Below, piece by piece: positions 7,261-13,701 of a stretch of 45,607 nucleotides of DNA (its first letter is position 1; each line of letters opens with the position of its first letter). This DNA is from an uncultured Roseburia sp. (GTDB taxonomy: Bacteria > Bacillota > Clostridia > Lachnospirales > Lachnospiraceae). The stretch spans positions 1 to 45,607 of the forward strand of contig URJS01000010.1 in assembly GCA_900548205.1 (NCBI GenBank). Reading direction: 5' to 3'. The translations under genes were made by a program, and so were the position numbers. The notes under the pieces were generated by a model. It had not been told where the DNA came from and did no database searches. It saw only the letters and a program-made list of their open reading frames with translations.

Positions 7261-9318
7261 ATGAACCGTGAATCCTTGATTTCAGAGGTAAAGGGGATTG
7301 GTGCAAAAACAGAAGAATTGTTTCATAAGCTGGGAGTATACACCGTAGGTGATATACTCCTTCATTATCCAAGAAGCTACATCCAGTACCCAAAGGCGAA
7401 GTATGTGAGTGAGACGGTTGAGGGGGAGACGGCAGCGATCATAGGCAGAGTGCTAAAGACTCCGGTTGTCCGCCGGACGCGCAGTATGCCTGTTACGGTT
7501 ACTTCGATCGGAACGGCGGAGAGTTCTATGGAGCTTGTGTGGTTTCGGATGCCCTATATTAAAAATCAGCTTGCTGCGGGAAATACCTATGTATTTTATG
7601 GGAAGGTGCAGCGCAAAAACGGTAGGCTTGTGGTGGAGCAGGCAGCTATTTATCAGACGGAGCAGTATGCCAAAATGGAGCAGAGTTTTCTTCCGGTCTA
7701 TGGGCTGACAGGCGGTGTTTCCAATCACCTTGTCACGAAAACCGTCCAGTCTGTACTCGGAGAGGAGCAGCTGTTTTTGGATTATCTCCCGCGGGAGATC
7801 CGCGACGCTCATGAGCTTTGCGAGTATAATTATGCAATCAGACAGATCCATTTTCCAAGCGATATGGACACGCTCGTCACCGCGCGCAGACGTCTCGTCT
7901 TCGATGAATTTTTTTTGTTTCTTTTGTGTATGCAGTATCAGAAAGAAAAGCGGGTTCGGGAGGAGAATGTTTTTGAGTTTCAGGCAGATGCGTTTGTGGA
8001 GGATTTGATCGGAAAGCTGCCCTATGAGCTGACGGGTGCGCAGAAAAGAGCGCTTCTTGATGTGCACAAGGATATGCGCAGCCCCTATGTGATGCAGCGT
8101 CTGATACAAGGAGACGTCGGATCGGGAAAAACGATTCTTGCATTTTTGGCAATGGCGGATGCGGCGCATAATGATTACCAATCGGCGATCATGGCGCCGA
8201 CGGAGGTGCTCGCAAGACAGCATTATGAGACGTTTACAAAGCTTTGCGAGCAGTTTGGACTGAGGATTCCGATCGTGCTTCTGACAGGCTCCATGACGGC
8301 ACGCCAAAAGCGTATGGCATACGAGGCGCTCCAGCTTTATCCGAATGCGATGGTGATCGGCACACATGCATTGATCCAGGAGAAGGCAGTTTATGATAAT
8401 CTTGCGCTTGTGATCACGGACGAGCAGCACCGCTTCGGCGTGCGGCAGCGTGAGGTGTTTGCCGAAAAGGGCAGACATCCGCATATCCTTGTGATGAGTG
8501 CGACGCCGATCCCGCGCACACTTGCGATCATTTTGTATGGCGATCTTGATATATCGGTTGTAGACGAGGTGCCCGCAAAAAGACTTCCGATAAAAAATTG
8601 CGTCGTTGATACAGGATACCGCCCAAAGGCGTATGCCTTTATCGAACAAGAAGTAAAAAAAGGTCATCAGGCATATGTGATCTGTCCGCTTGTGGAGGAA
8701 GTGGAGAGCATGGAGCTTGAAAATGCGACAGATTATGTAAAAAAGCTGCGCGGTATTTTTCCGGAGGAGCTGCAGCTTGGACTTCTGCACGGACAGATGA
8801 AGCCGGAACAGAAGAATAAGGTGATGGAAGCCTTTCTAAAAAATGAGGTGCAGGTGCTGGTATCGACGACGGTGGTTGAGGTTGGCGTCAATGTGCCGAA
8901 TGCGACCGTCATGATGATCGAAAATGCGGAACGGTTCGGTCTGGCACAGCTGCATCAGCTCAGAGGCCGTGTGGGACGCGGCGACGCGCAGTCCTATTGC
9001 ATTATGCTCAATACCTCAAAGGGGAATACGGCGCAGAAGCGTCTTGATATTTTAAACAGATCAAACGACGGCTTTGAAATTGCAAGCGCGGATTTAAAGC
9101 TGCGTGGTCCGGGAGACTTTTTCGGAATCCGGCAATCAGGCGAGCTTCAATTTGCGTTGGCTGATATTTATCAGGATGCCGGCGTTTTGCAAAAGGCGTC
9201 TGAAACAGTCACGGAGCTTTTGGAGAGGGACTCGGAGCTTTTGGAGGAGGAACACCGCAATCTGCATGATCATATGGAACGATTTCTTTTAGAACAGAGA
9301 AACCAGATGAGCTTGTAG
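7261..9318 (+). CDS. recG: ATP-dependent DNA helicase RecG
   Basis: Remodels stalled replication forks and Holliday junctions in the cytoplasm. The 685-residue length fits RecG. The N-terminal wedge (OB-fold) domain is followed by a superfamily-2 motor: GDVGSGKT (motif I, about residue 283), APTEVLARQHY (Ia), DEQHRFGVRQR (the DEQH variant of motif II, about residue 385), SATPIPRTLA (III) and, in the second lobe, STTVVEVGVNVPNAT and QLRGRVGRG (V and VI). The ATG at 7261 follows GGAGGG closely. Position downstream of the asp23/yloV-type genes matches the conserved Firmicutes order, here with a chemoreceptor inserted. A strong terminator follows at 9366. Confidence 0.97.
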   Translation: MNRESLISEVKGIGAKTEELFHKLGVYTVGDILLHYPRSYIQYPKAKYVSETVEGETAAIIGRVLKTPVVRRTRSMPVTVTSIGTAESSMELVWFRMPYIKNQLAAGNTYVFYGKVQRKNGRLVVEQAAIYQTEQYAKMEQSFLPVYGLTGGVSNHLVTKTVQSVLGEEQLFLDYLPREIRDAHELCEYNYAIRQIHFPSDMDTLVTARRRLVFDEFFLFLLCMQYQKEKRVREENVFEFQADAFVEDLIGKLPYELTGAQKRALLDVHKDMRSPYVMQRLIQGDVGSGKTILAFLAMADAAHNDYQSAIMAPTEVLARQHYETFTKLCEQFGLRIPIVLLTGSMTARQKRMAYEALQLYPNAMVIGTHALIQEKAVYDNLALVITDEQHRFGVRQREVFAEKGRHPHILVMSATPIPRTLAIILYGDLDISVVDEVPAKRLPIKNCVVDTGYRPKAYAFIEQEVKKGHQAYVICPLVEEVESMELENATDYVKKLRGIFPEELQLGLLHGQMKPEQKNKVMEAFLKNEVQVLVSTTVVEVGVNVPNATVMMIENAERFGLAQLHQLRGRVGRGDAQSYCIMLNTSKGNTAQKRLDILNRSNDGFEIASADLKLRGPGDFFGIRQSGELQFALADIYQDAGVLQKASETVTELLERDSELLEEEHRNLHDHMERFLLEQRNQMSL

Positions 9319-9365
9319 ACACAGGAAGAAACGATCCGGATACAGGGACTTTTATGATTTCACGG

Positions 9366-9398
9366 AAAAACAGGATGCGCAGAACGCATCCTGTTTTT
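9366..9398. terminator. Bidirectional terminator between recG and the SASP gene
   Basis: AAAAACAGGATGCG (9366-9379) and CGCATCCTGTTTTT (9385-9398) are perfect reverse complements with a 5-nt loop, with A/T tracts suited to both strands. It separates convergent recG and the SASP gene. Confidence 0.9.
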
Positions 9399-9430
9399 CT
9401 ATTTGCGACAAATGTGATTGCGCAAAGGCT

Positions 9431-9637
9431 TTACTTGCCCGCCATCTGTCTCTCCTGTGCCTCGATCATTTTTTTCACCATATAGCCGCCGACAGATCCG
9501 TTTTGTCTGGAGGTTAAGTCACCATTGTAACCATCCGTTAAAGGTACGCCAAGCTCGCTTGCGACCTCATACTTAAAACGATCCAATGCTCCCTTTGCTT
9601 CAGGAACTGCTGTTCTGTTAGATGAACGACTTGCCAT
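9431..9637 (-). CDS. Alpha/beta-type small acid-soluble spore protein
   Basis: A 68-residue protein with both signatures of alpha/beta-type SASPs: the germination-protease site region FKYEVASELGV (about residues 22-32) and the DNA-binding motif DLTSRQNGSVGGYMVKKMIE (about 40-59). These proteins coat DNA in the spore core, convert it toward an A-like form and protect it from ultraviolet damage; the GPR protease degrades them at germination. The start is preceded by AAGGAGG at normal spacing. A sigma-G-like promoter lies upstream (9706-9734, minus). This is the clearest evidence that the organism can form spores or descends from spore formers. Confidence 0.95.
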   Translation of the reverse strand: MASRSSNRTAVPEAKGALDRFKYEVASELGVPLTDGYNGDLTSRQNGSVGGYMVKKMIEAQERQMAGK

Positions 9638-9705
9638 AATGTGTTTCCTCCTTTTGTGTGTTATATGCTTTTGGTCTTTTTTCTATGTTATCTTTGGTAC
9701 AGTGA

Positions 9706-9734
9706 TAGTATGTCTCTCAACAAAAAAGATAAAC
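9706..9734 (-). promoter_or_regulatory. Candidate sigma-G promoter of the SASP gene
   Basis: On the minus strand CATACTA (9712-9706) fits the sigma-G -10 consensus CATWHTA at all seven positions; GTTTA (9734-9730) lies 17 bases upstream and fits the GHATR -35 consensus at four of five. The predicted leader is about 60 nt. Confidence 0.5.
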
Positions 9735-9794
9735 AGACAGTTATTGTAAAAAAAAGAAAATTTAAGCAAAAGCAGCGTGCGCAGGAAAAAAACT

Positions 9795-9824
9795 TTGGCG
9801 AACAGACGGACGGTGTGTTACAAT
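9795..9824 (+). promoter_or_regulatory. Candidate promoter of the AI-2E family gene
   Basis: TTGGCG (9795-9800) and TACAAT (9819-9824) are separated by 18 bases; the predicted start of transcription falls just before the AAAGGGAG ribosome site. Confidence 0.45.
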
Positions 9825-9849
9825 ATCGGAGAAGAAAGGGAGTATGACA

Positions 9850-11007
9850 ATGAAGCCTGGAGTTAAATATTTAAAAATATTGAGTAATCTTTGTGTTGCC
9901 GTGGGAGGAGTGTTGTTTTTTATTTTTCTGTTCCCGCGTCTGCTTAGTTATTTTCTTCCGTTTGTATGCGGATTTGTGTTATCGCTGATCGCAAATCCGG
10001 TGGTGCGGTTTCTTGAGAAAAAAATTAAGATCAAACGAAAATACGGTTCTGCGCTGATGATCGCGGCTGTGATCGCGGCAGTCGTCCTGGCGTGCTACGG
10101 TGTGATCTCAATCCTATTGACCGGAGTCGAGAGCTTTCTTACCTACCTGCCGACGATGTATCAGGATGCGAGCGCAGAGCTTCAGCGGGCGGCGGATCAG
10201 CTTGAGCTTTTGATCGAGCGCATTCCTTTTATGGAAACGATCGATCTTAGCGGACTTGGCGATTCCATGAGCAGCTATGTGACAGGGCTCGTATCTCAGG
10301 TCAGCGAGCCTACCTTCGGTGCGATTGGAGACATTGCAAAGCGGATTCCCGATATGCTGTTCGGTGTTGTGATGGGGCTGCTTGCGACTTATTTTTTCAT
10401 TGCAGACAGAGACAGGCTGATGCTTTTTCTGGAGCGTCATCTCTCTGTTTCCTTTCGTACGCATATGAAAAGGGCATGGCATCAGATCGGAAAGGCAGTC
10501 GGCGGCTATTTTAAGGCGCAGTTTAAGATCATGCTCATTATTTATCTGATCATATGGCTTGGACTTGTAATTTTGGATGTGCGGTATGCATGGCTGATCG
10601 GCTTTGGGATCGCATTTCTTGATATGCTGCCTGTGTTTGGCGCGGGTGCAGTGCTTTGGCCGTGGGCGGCGGTAAAGCTGTTTTCGGGAAATTATGTGGC
10701 GGCGCTTGGCATGATGATCCTATACGCGGTTGCGCTGACAGTTCATCAGCTGGTACAGCCAAAGCTTGTGGGAGATTCGGTTGGAATGGACCCGTTTGCA
10801 GCTTTATTCTGTATGTATATCGGCTATAAGTTCAGCGGCGTTTTTGGTATGATCGTCGCAATACCGATCGGTATGATCTTACTGAATCTGTATGAGGTTG
10901 GAGCATTCGACACGATCATCTGGTGTGTCCGGGAGGCTGTGACAGACTTTAACCGTTTTCGGTGGGTGAGGGAGGAGCAGCCGGACGATGACGAAAGGAG
11001 TCTTTGA
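9850..11007 (+). CDS. AI-2E family transporter / YtvI-like membrane protein
   Basis: A 385-residue membrane protein of the AI-2E transporter superfamily. Two to three membrane segments sit near the N-terminus (LFFIFLFPRLLSYFLPFVCGFVLSLIANPVV, then an ALMIAAVIAAVVLACYGVISIL helix). A soluble helical part follows (about residues 90-160), and then several more membrane segments with the family-typical DMLPVFGAGAVLWPWA motif (about 258-273) and HQLVQPKLVGDSVGMDP. Members export or exchange small molecules or sodium; YtvI-type members are linked to sporulation. The ATG at 9850 is seven bases from AAAGGGAG, while the ATG at 9844 is too close to it. Which subfamily it belongs to needs an alignment; its sporulation-gene neighbours favour YtvI. 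Confidence 0.85.
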   Translation: MKPGVKYLKILSNLCVAVGGVLFFIFLFPRLLSYFLPFVCGFVLSLIANPVVRFLEKKIKIKRKYGSALMIAAVIAAVVLACYGVISILLTGVESFLTYLPTMYQDASAELQRAADQLELLIERIPFMETIDLSGLGDSMSSYVTGLVSQVSEPTFGAIGDIAKRIPDMLFGVVMGLLATYFFIADRDRLMLFLERHLSVSFRTHMKRAWHQIGKAVGGYFKAQFKIMLIIYLIIWLGLVILDVRYAWLIGFGIAFLDMLPVFGAGAVLWPWAAVKLFSGNYVAALGMMILYAVALTVHQLVQPKLVGDSVGMDPFAALFCMYIGYKFSGVFGMIVAIPIGMILLNLYEVGAFDTIIWCVREAVTDFNRFRWVREEQPDDDERSL

Positions 11008-11123
11008 TCGGAAATCAGAAGACCCGCGTTTTGCTTTTTTGTGGCGGGACAGGGATTTGTGACACAGAAAAGTCTGCGCGGGTTTTGTCATCGAAATCTA
11101 AACGGTTTGATGATGCGAAAAAG

Positions 11124-11408
11124 CTAAGGGGACATCCGTCTGCCCTTCATCAGCTGGAGAATCTTATCTGCCTTTTCCGATTCCTCCTTTGACATATTTT
11201 GTTTTAGGATCGTGACTAAGAGCTCTGTTTCCGGGTCTGTAAACTGGATATTCTTTGCTTTGGCTGAGTTCATGGTCGAGAGCAGAAACGGCATCATCTC
11301 TTTGATATCCGTGGGCTTGTTGGCGGATGCAAAGTTCATTAGAAACTGCAGCTTTTCCGGCGCCATATTTTGAAGCAGCGGGTTGTTTTGAAACAGATTA
11401 TTTTCCAT
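11124..11408 (-). CDS. Small helical protein, hypothetical (94 aa)
   Basis: Not recognised. The 94 residues look fully helical and soluble: it opens MENNLFQNNPLLQNMAPEKL, continues with a QFLMNFASANK helix, and ends Lys/Arg-rich. It has no signal peptide, membrane segment or cysteine. Its ribosome site is a GGAAAGGA stretch. It lies 19 bases behind the next minus-strand gene (11428-11754), shares the MEN start, the Gln/Leu/Met-rich pattern and similar size with it, and probably forms a two-gene unit and a distant paralogue pair with it. The unit is preceded by a sigma-E-like promoter, so a sporulation role is inferred with low certainty. Confidence 0.75.
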   Translation of the reverse strand: MENNLFQNNPLLQNMAPEKLQFLMNFASANKPTDIKEMMPFLLSTMNSAKAKNIQFTDPETELLVTILKQNMSKEESEKADKILQLMKGRRMSP

Positions 11409-11427
11409 TGGACGTTTCCTTTCCTTT

Positions 11428-11754
11428 TCAATTAAAGATAGTTTCGTAGGTTTCTAGCATGGAGAACATATTCGCGAGCATATCAAGCGTCTCCTGTTCC
11501 TTGCTGTTGCAGAACTGGCGGAGATCATTCAGCATGGCAAGCATGGTGTTGCCGCCTTCCTCCACAGAGCACATGGACAGGACCTTATCCTCCTGAGAGA
11601 ATACCTGTATGGTATTTTGTAATTCCATATATTTTATCAATATGGCAAATTGTTTTTTTTGTGCCTCCTGCATGTAGGGAAGCATGGTTTTTAGCATTTG
11701 CAGCTGTTTTGTCTGCGTCATATAGTCAAATGGCGTGAATGGTGAGTTTTCCAT
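11428..11754 (-). CDS. Small helical protein, hypothetical (108 aa)
   Basis: Not recognised. The 108 residues form a predicted all-helical soluble protein rich in Met, Gln and Leu, including KQLQMLKTMLPYMQEAQKKQ and a C-terminal EQETLDMLANMFSMLETYE helix; one or two cysteines (SMCSVEE, QFCNSK) have no metal-site spacing. The ATG at 11754 follows AAAGGG at short spacing. It is the first gene of the pair with the 94-residue protein, and a sigma-E-like promoter (11773-11803) places the transcript start about 12 bases before the ATG. The function is unknown. Confidence 0.75.
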   Translation of the reverse strand: MENSPFTPFDYMTQTKQLQMLKTMLPYMQEAQKKQFAILIKYMELQNTIQVFSQEDKVLSMCSVEEGGNTMLAMLNDLRQFCNSKEQETLDMLANMFSMLETYETIFN

Positions 11755-11772
11755 AAATACCCTTTTTTCTTT

Positions 11773-11803
11773 TAGTTTATGCCAGGATAAGGTGCTTTAT
11801 GAC
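11773..11803 (-). promoter_or_regulatory. Candidate sigma-E/K (mother-cell) promoter
   Basis: On the minus strand GTCATAAA (11803-11796) lies 14 bases before CATAAACTA (11781-11773). The -10 element fits CATANNNTA at every fixed position, and the 14-base spacing with an ATA-containing -35 is typical of sigma-E. Confidence 0.45.
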
Positions 11804-11927
11804 AAACCCTGCATAGGATAGTAAGGGGAGGGATTTGTGTGGAAGCATCACAAATTCAATGGCGGAGTTAAATTTCAGATCCGACGTGCGCTTCCCTGCG
11901 ATAAACCGTTTCGGAATGGAGATCATT

Positions 11928-12083
11928 ATGTTGATTATAGAAGATGACAGCGTTTATGAGATAGACGAGGAATGCTTAAAGAAACGAAAGGTGCCGAAGG
12001 AGTGTAAGGTGCACGAGAAGCTTCTGCGGGAGCATAAGAGGAGAGAAGGACAGCGGCATTTTGCGGAAGATAAGAAAAAATGA
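11928..12083 (+). CDS. Small charged protein, hypothetical (51 aa)
   Basis: A 51-residue protein with an acidic N-terminal part (MLIIEDDSVYEIDEECLKKR) and a strongly basic tail (HKRREGQRHF...KKK). Two cysteines (positions 16 and 26) flank a Lys-rich stretch. The frame is open further upstream, but the ATG at 11928 is the one with a GGAG site at six bases, so I start there. The product looks like a small conserved Lachnospiraceae protein, but I cannot assign a function. Tandem copies of the dispersed repeat start 17 bases after its stop, followed by a bidirectional terminator. Confidence 0.6.
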   Translation: MLIIEDDSVYEIDEECLKKRKVPKECKVHEKLLREHKRREGQRHFAEDKKK

Positions 12084-12100
12084 AAGGTGTTTTGATATAA

Positions 12101-12178
12101 CAACGAGCGGCACATTTTAAGAGCCGCTCTTATGTCAAACAACGAGCGACACGCTTCGCGAGCCGCTCTTATGTCAAT
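12101..12178 (+). repeat. Tandem pair of the dispersed 39-bp palindromic-core repeat (copies B1, B2)
   Basis: Two consecutive 39-bp units (12101-12139 and 12140-12178). Each starts CAACGAGCG(G/A)CAC and ends GAGCCGCTCTTATGTCAA plus one base, with a variable middle of about eight bases. In B1 GAGCGGC pairs fully with GCCGCTC. In B2 one pair is lost, but a GCTTCGC inner loop stem forms. Further copies lie at 1246, 26989, 27098 and 28169. Confidence 0.85.
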
Positions 12179-12213
12179 AAAATCTCCGGCCCCAAGCGGG
12201 ACCGGAGATTTTT
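12179..12213. terminator. Bidirectional terminator after the tandem repeats
   Basis: AAAATCTCCGG (12179-12189) and CCGGAGATTTT (12202-12212) pair perfectly, with an inner CCC/GGG pairing in the loop and a T run behind. It separates the convergent 51-aa protein gene and the Cys-rich protein gene. Confidence 0.88.
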
Positions 12214-12255
12214 GATGGCTGCACGGATTTATTTTCATCCGGAAATGTCTGGCGA

Positions 12256-12489
12256 TCAGCAGAAGCTTCCGCATCCATTGTTGCCGCCGCATCCGCCGCA
12301 GCAGAACAGAAGAAGGATGATCCACAGACAGCTATCATTTCCAAAGCCGCCGCATCCGTTGTTGCCGCCGAAGAAACCGCCGTTATTGCCGCCGCAGCAG
12401 GACAATAACAGGATGATCCAGAGAATAGAACCGCAGCCTCCCTCGTTACAATTGCATCCACCACAGTTTGTTGCAGCTAAATCACTCAT
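12256..12489 (-). CDS. Small Cys/Gly-rich protein, possible spore-surface (HCB13-like) protein
   Basis: A 77-residue protein with a repeated layout: Cys/Gly/Asn-rich segments alternate with two near-identical hydrophobic stretches, SILWIILLLSCCGG (about residues 21-34) and SCLWIILLLFCCGG (about 53-66). Fourteen or so cysteines and many GG/NN pairs fill the rest. It resembles proteins annotated in Clostridia as chorion-class high-cysteine HCB protein 13; no function is established. The composition suits a cross-linked structural protein or a small membrane-inserted hairpin. The start has GGAGG at normal spacing, and a sigma-K-like promoter (12519-12546) supports late mother-cell expression. 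Confidence 0.75.
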   Translation of the reverse strand: MSDLAATNCGGCNCNEGGCGSILWIILLLSCCGGNNGGFFGGNNGCGGFGNDSCLWIILLLFCCGGCGGNNGCGSFC

Positions 12490-12518
12490 ATTTGTTCCTC
12501 CAAATTTTTCTTACACTG

Positions 12519-12546
12519 TATCTTATGACAGAGAGAAAAAAGTGTT
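12519..12546 (-). promoter_or_regulatory. Candidate sigma-K promoter of the Cys-rich gene
   Basis: On the minus strand AACA (12546-12543) precedes CATAAGATA (12527-12519) by 15 bases; the -10 fits CATANNNTA at all fixed positions and the -35 contains the AC core. The predicted leader is about 20 nt. Confidence 0.42.
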
Positions 12547-12566
12547 ACAAAATTTTTGAAAAAGAA

Positions 12567-12595
12567 TTGTTTCACGGCGCTTCATTTGCTATGAT
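12567..12595 (+). promoter_or_regulatory. Sigma-A-type promoter of the response-regulator gene
   Basis: TTGTTT (12567-12572) and TATGAT (12590-12595) are separated by exactly 17 bases. The predicted transcript start near 12602 supports the ATG at 12639 as the translation start. Confidence 0.6.
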
Positions 12596-12638
12596 AAGAA
12601 AAGGACAAAGGAACGAGACGAAAGGTTGGCGAAGAAGA

Positions 12639-13682
12639 ATGAGTTTTGTGCTGATTGTGGAGTCCGATGAGGTAAATGCCGCCCGCATTCGGACGATTTT
12701 AGAGAACATTGAGGTAAATTTTGAATATGAACTGCATACCTCCGCCGAGGAGGCGATTGCATCTGTCGAGTACCGGAAACCGGATGTGCTGGTGGCTGAT
12801 ATCCATATACCGGTGGTAAGCGGAACGGAATTATTTTCGATGATCCAGATGATGTCGCCGGAAACGGTATGTATTGCGCTGGCAGACGGCGGAAAGCAGA
12901 GGGAGCTGATCACATTTTTAAATACATGCAGGATTTTTAAGATCATCCTAAAGCCATGCCGCCTGGCGGAGGATTTGCTGACGCCGATTTATGCGGCGTT
13001 TGCACGTCAAAAGGAGCTTGCAAGACAGGCGGCTCTTGCGCAGAAGGAGGATGAGGAGTGGCGCAGGGTTTACGAACTTCATAAGGAGACATCGGGACTG
13101 CTGCAGGCGGAGCAGGAGGAAAAGCGTCAGTCGTTGGCGATCATTGCCGTCTTAAACGCCGCCAGCATCGATACAAGGAATGACTTGAACATTGACGCGA
13201 AGGAGCGGATCAAGCGTTGGTATCAGTGGATGCTGGAGGAATATGTACGGATCTATCTGGGCGGAACGGGAACCTATGAGCAGGTGCTGCGTTCACAGCT
13301 TGCGTTTTGTCATAATCCGGAAAGCGGCTGCAGCTTTCAAATGCAGAAACACACGAAGGAGGAAATTGAACCTGAAGCGATGAATGAGATTGCTTATATT
13401 CTGCGCCTGATCACCGGTGTATGCAGAGATCTTCAGAAAAGCTACCGTATTCAGGTTTTGATCGAGCAAGCGGAGAAGGCTTATATCCTGCGCGTGCGTT
13501 ATGGGATCAGTAAAGATGCGCTGGGCAACGAGATCTCTGAGGAATGGCGTGTAAAAAATCCCGTTTTGCGCAGGGAGCTTGTGTGGGCAACGAAGCTTGC
13601 GATCGACGCGCTTGGCGGAAGATCAGCGCTTTACCGGAAGGAGCAGGAGGATATTGTAAACATTGCAGTGCTTCGCAAATAG
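12639..13682 (+). CDS. Response regulator with an unrecognised C-terminal output domain
   Basis: A 347-residue protein. Residues 1-120 form a receiver domain: the acidic pair at Asp10/Glu11 (IVESDE), the phospho-acceptor Asp54 in VLVADIHIPVVSG and the conserved Lys in KIILKPC. The usual Thr/Ser switch residue looks replaced (IALADGG). A Glu/Gln-rich coiled coil follows (about 122-170). The last 175 residues match no output domain I know: no winged helix, HTH, GGDEF, HD or AAA motif. They contain RIKRWYQWMLEEYVRIYL and a terminal ELVWATKLAIDALGG helix. No histidine kinase is adjacent. The start is set by the promoter upstream; AAAGG lies 13 bases before the ATG. icd follows after 19 bases. Confidence 0.82.
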   Translation: MSFVLIVESDEVNAARIRTILENIEVNFEYELHTSAEEAIASVEYRKPDVLVADIHIPVVSGTELFSMIQMMSPETVCIALADGGKQRELITFLNTCRIFKIILKPCRLAEDLLTPIYAAFARQKELARQAALAQKEDEEWRRVYELHKETSGLLQAEQEEKRQSLAIIAVLNAASIDTRNDLNIDAKERIKRWYQWMLEEYVRIYLGGTGTYEQVLRSQLAFCHNPESGCSFQMQKHTKEEIEPEAMNEIAYILRLITGVCRDLQKSYRIQVLIEQAEKAYILRVRYGISKDALGNEISEEWRVKNPVLRRELVWATKLAIDALGGRSALYRKEQEDIVNIAVLRK

Positions 13683-13701
13683 GCGAGAAAGGAAAATGAG
13701 A

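Noticed and set aside
7453..8790. 445-codon open frame antisense to recG
   Set aside because: It lies wholly inside recG, whose motifs are intact; the product is His/Arg/Cys-rich with no domain, as expected from a codon-bias shadow.
9641..9847. 68-codon plus-strand frame (or 45 codons from an ATG at 9710) before the AI-2E gene
   Set aside because: No ribosome site, it overlaps the sigma-G-like promoter of the SASP gene, and the product is a Lys/Gln-rich low-complexity string. The overlap with the next start codon is the only point in its favour.
11008..11123. Terminator with arms ACCCGCG/CGCGGGT
   Set aside because: The 7-bp arms are about 50 bases apart with no clear T run, so the pairing may be chance.
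12101..12178. CRISPR array
   Set aside because: Only two units directly abutting each other without unique spacers; the elements are dispersed hairpin repeats.
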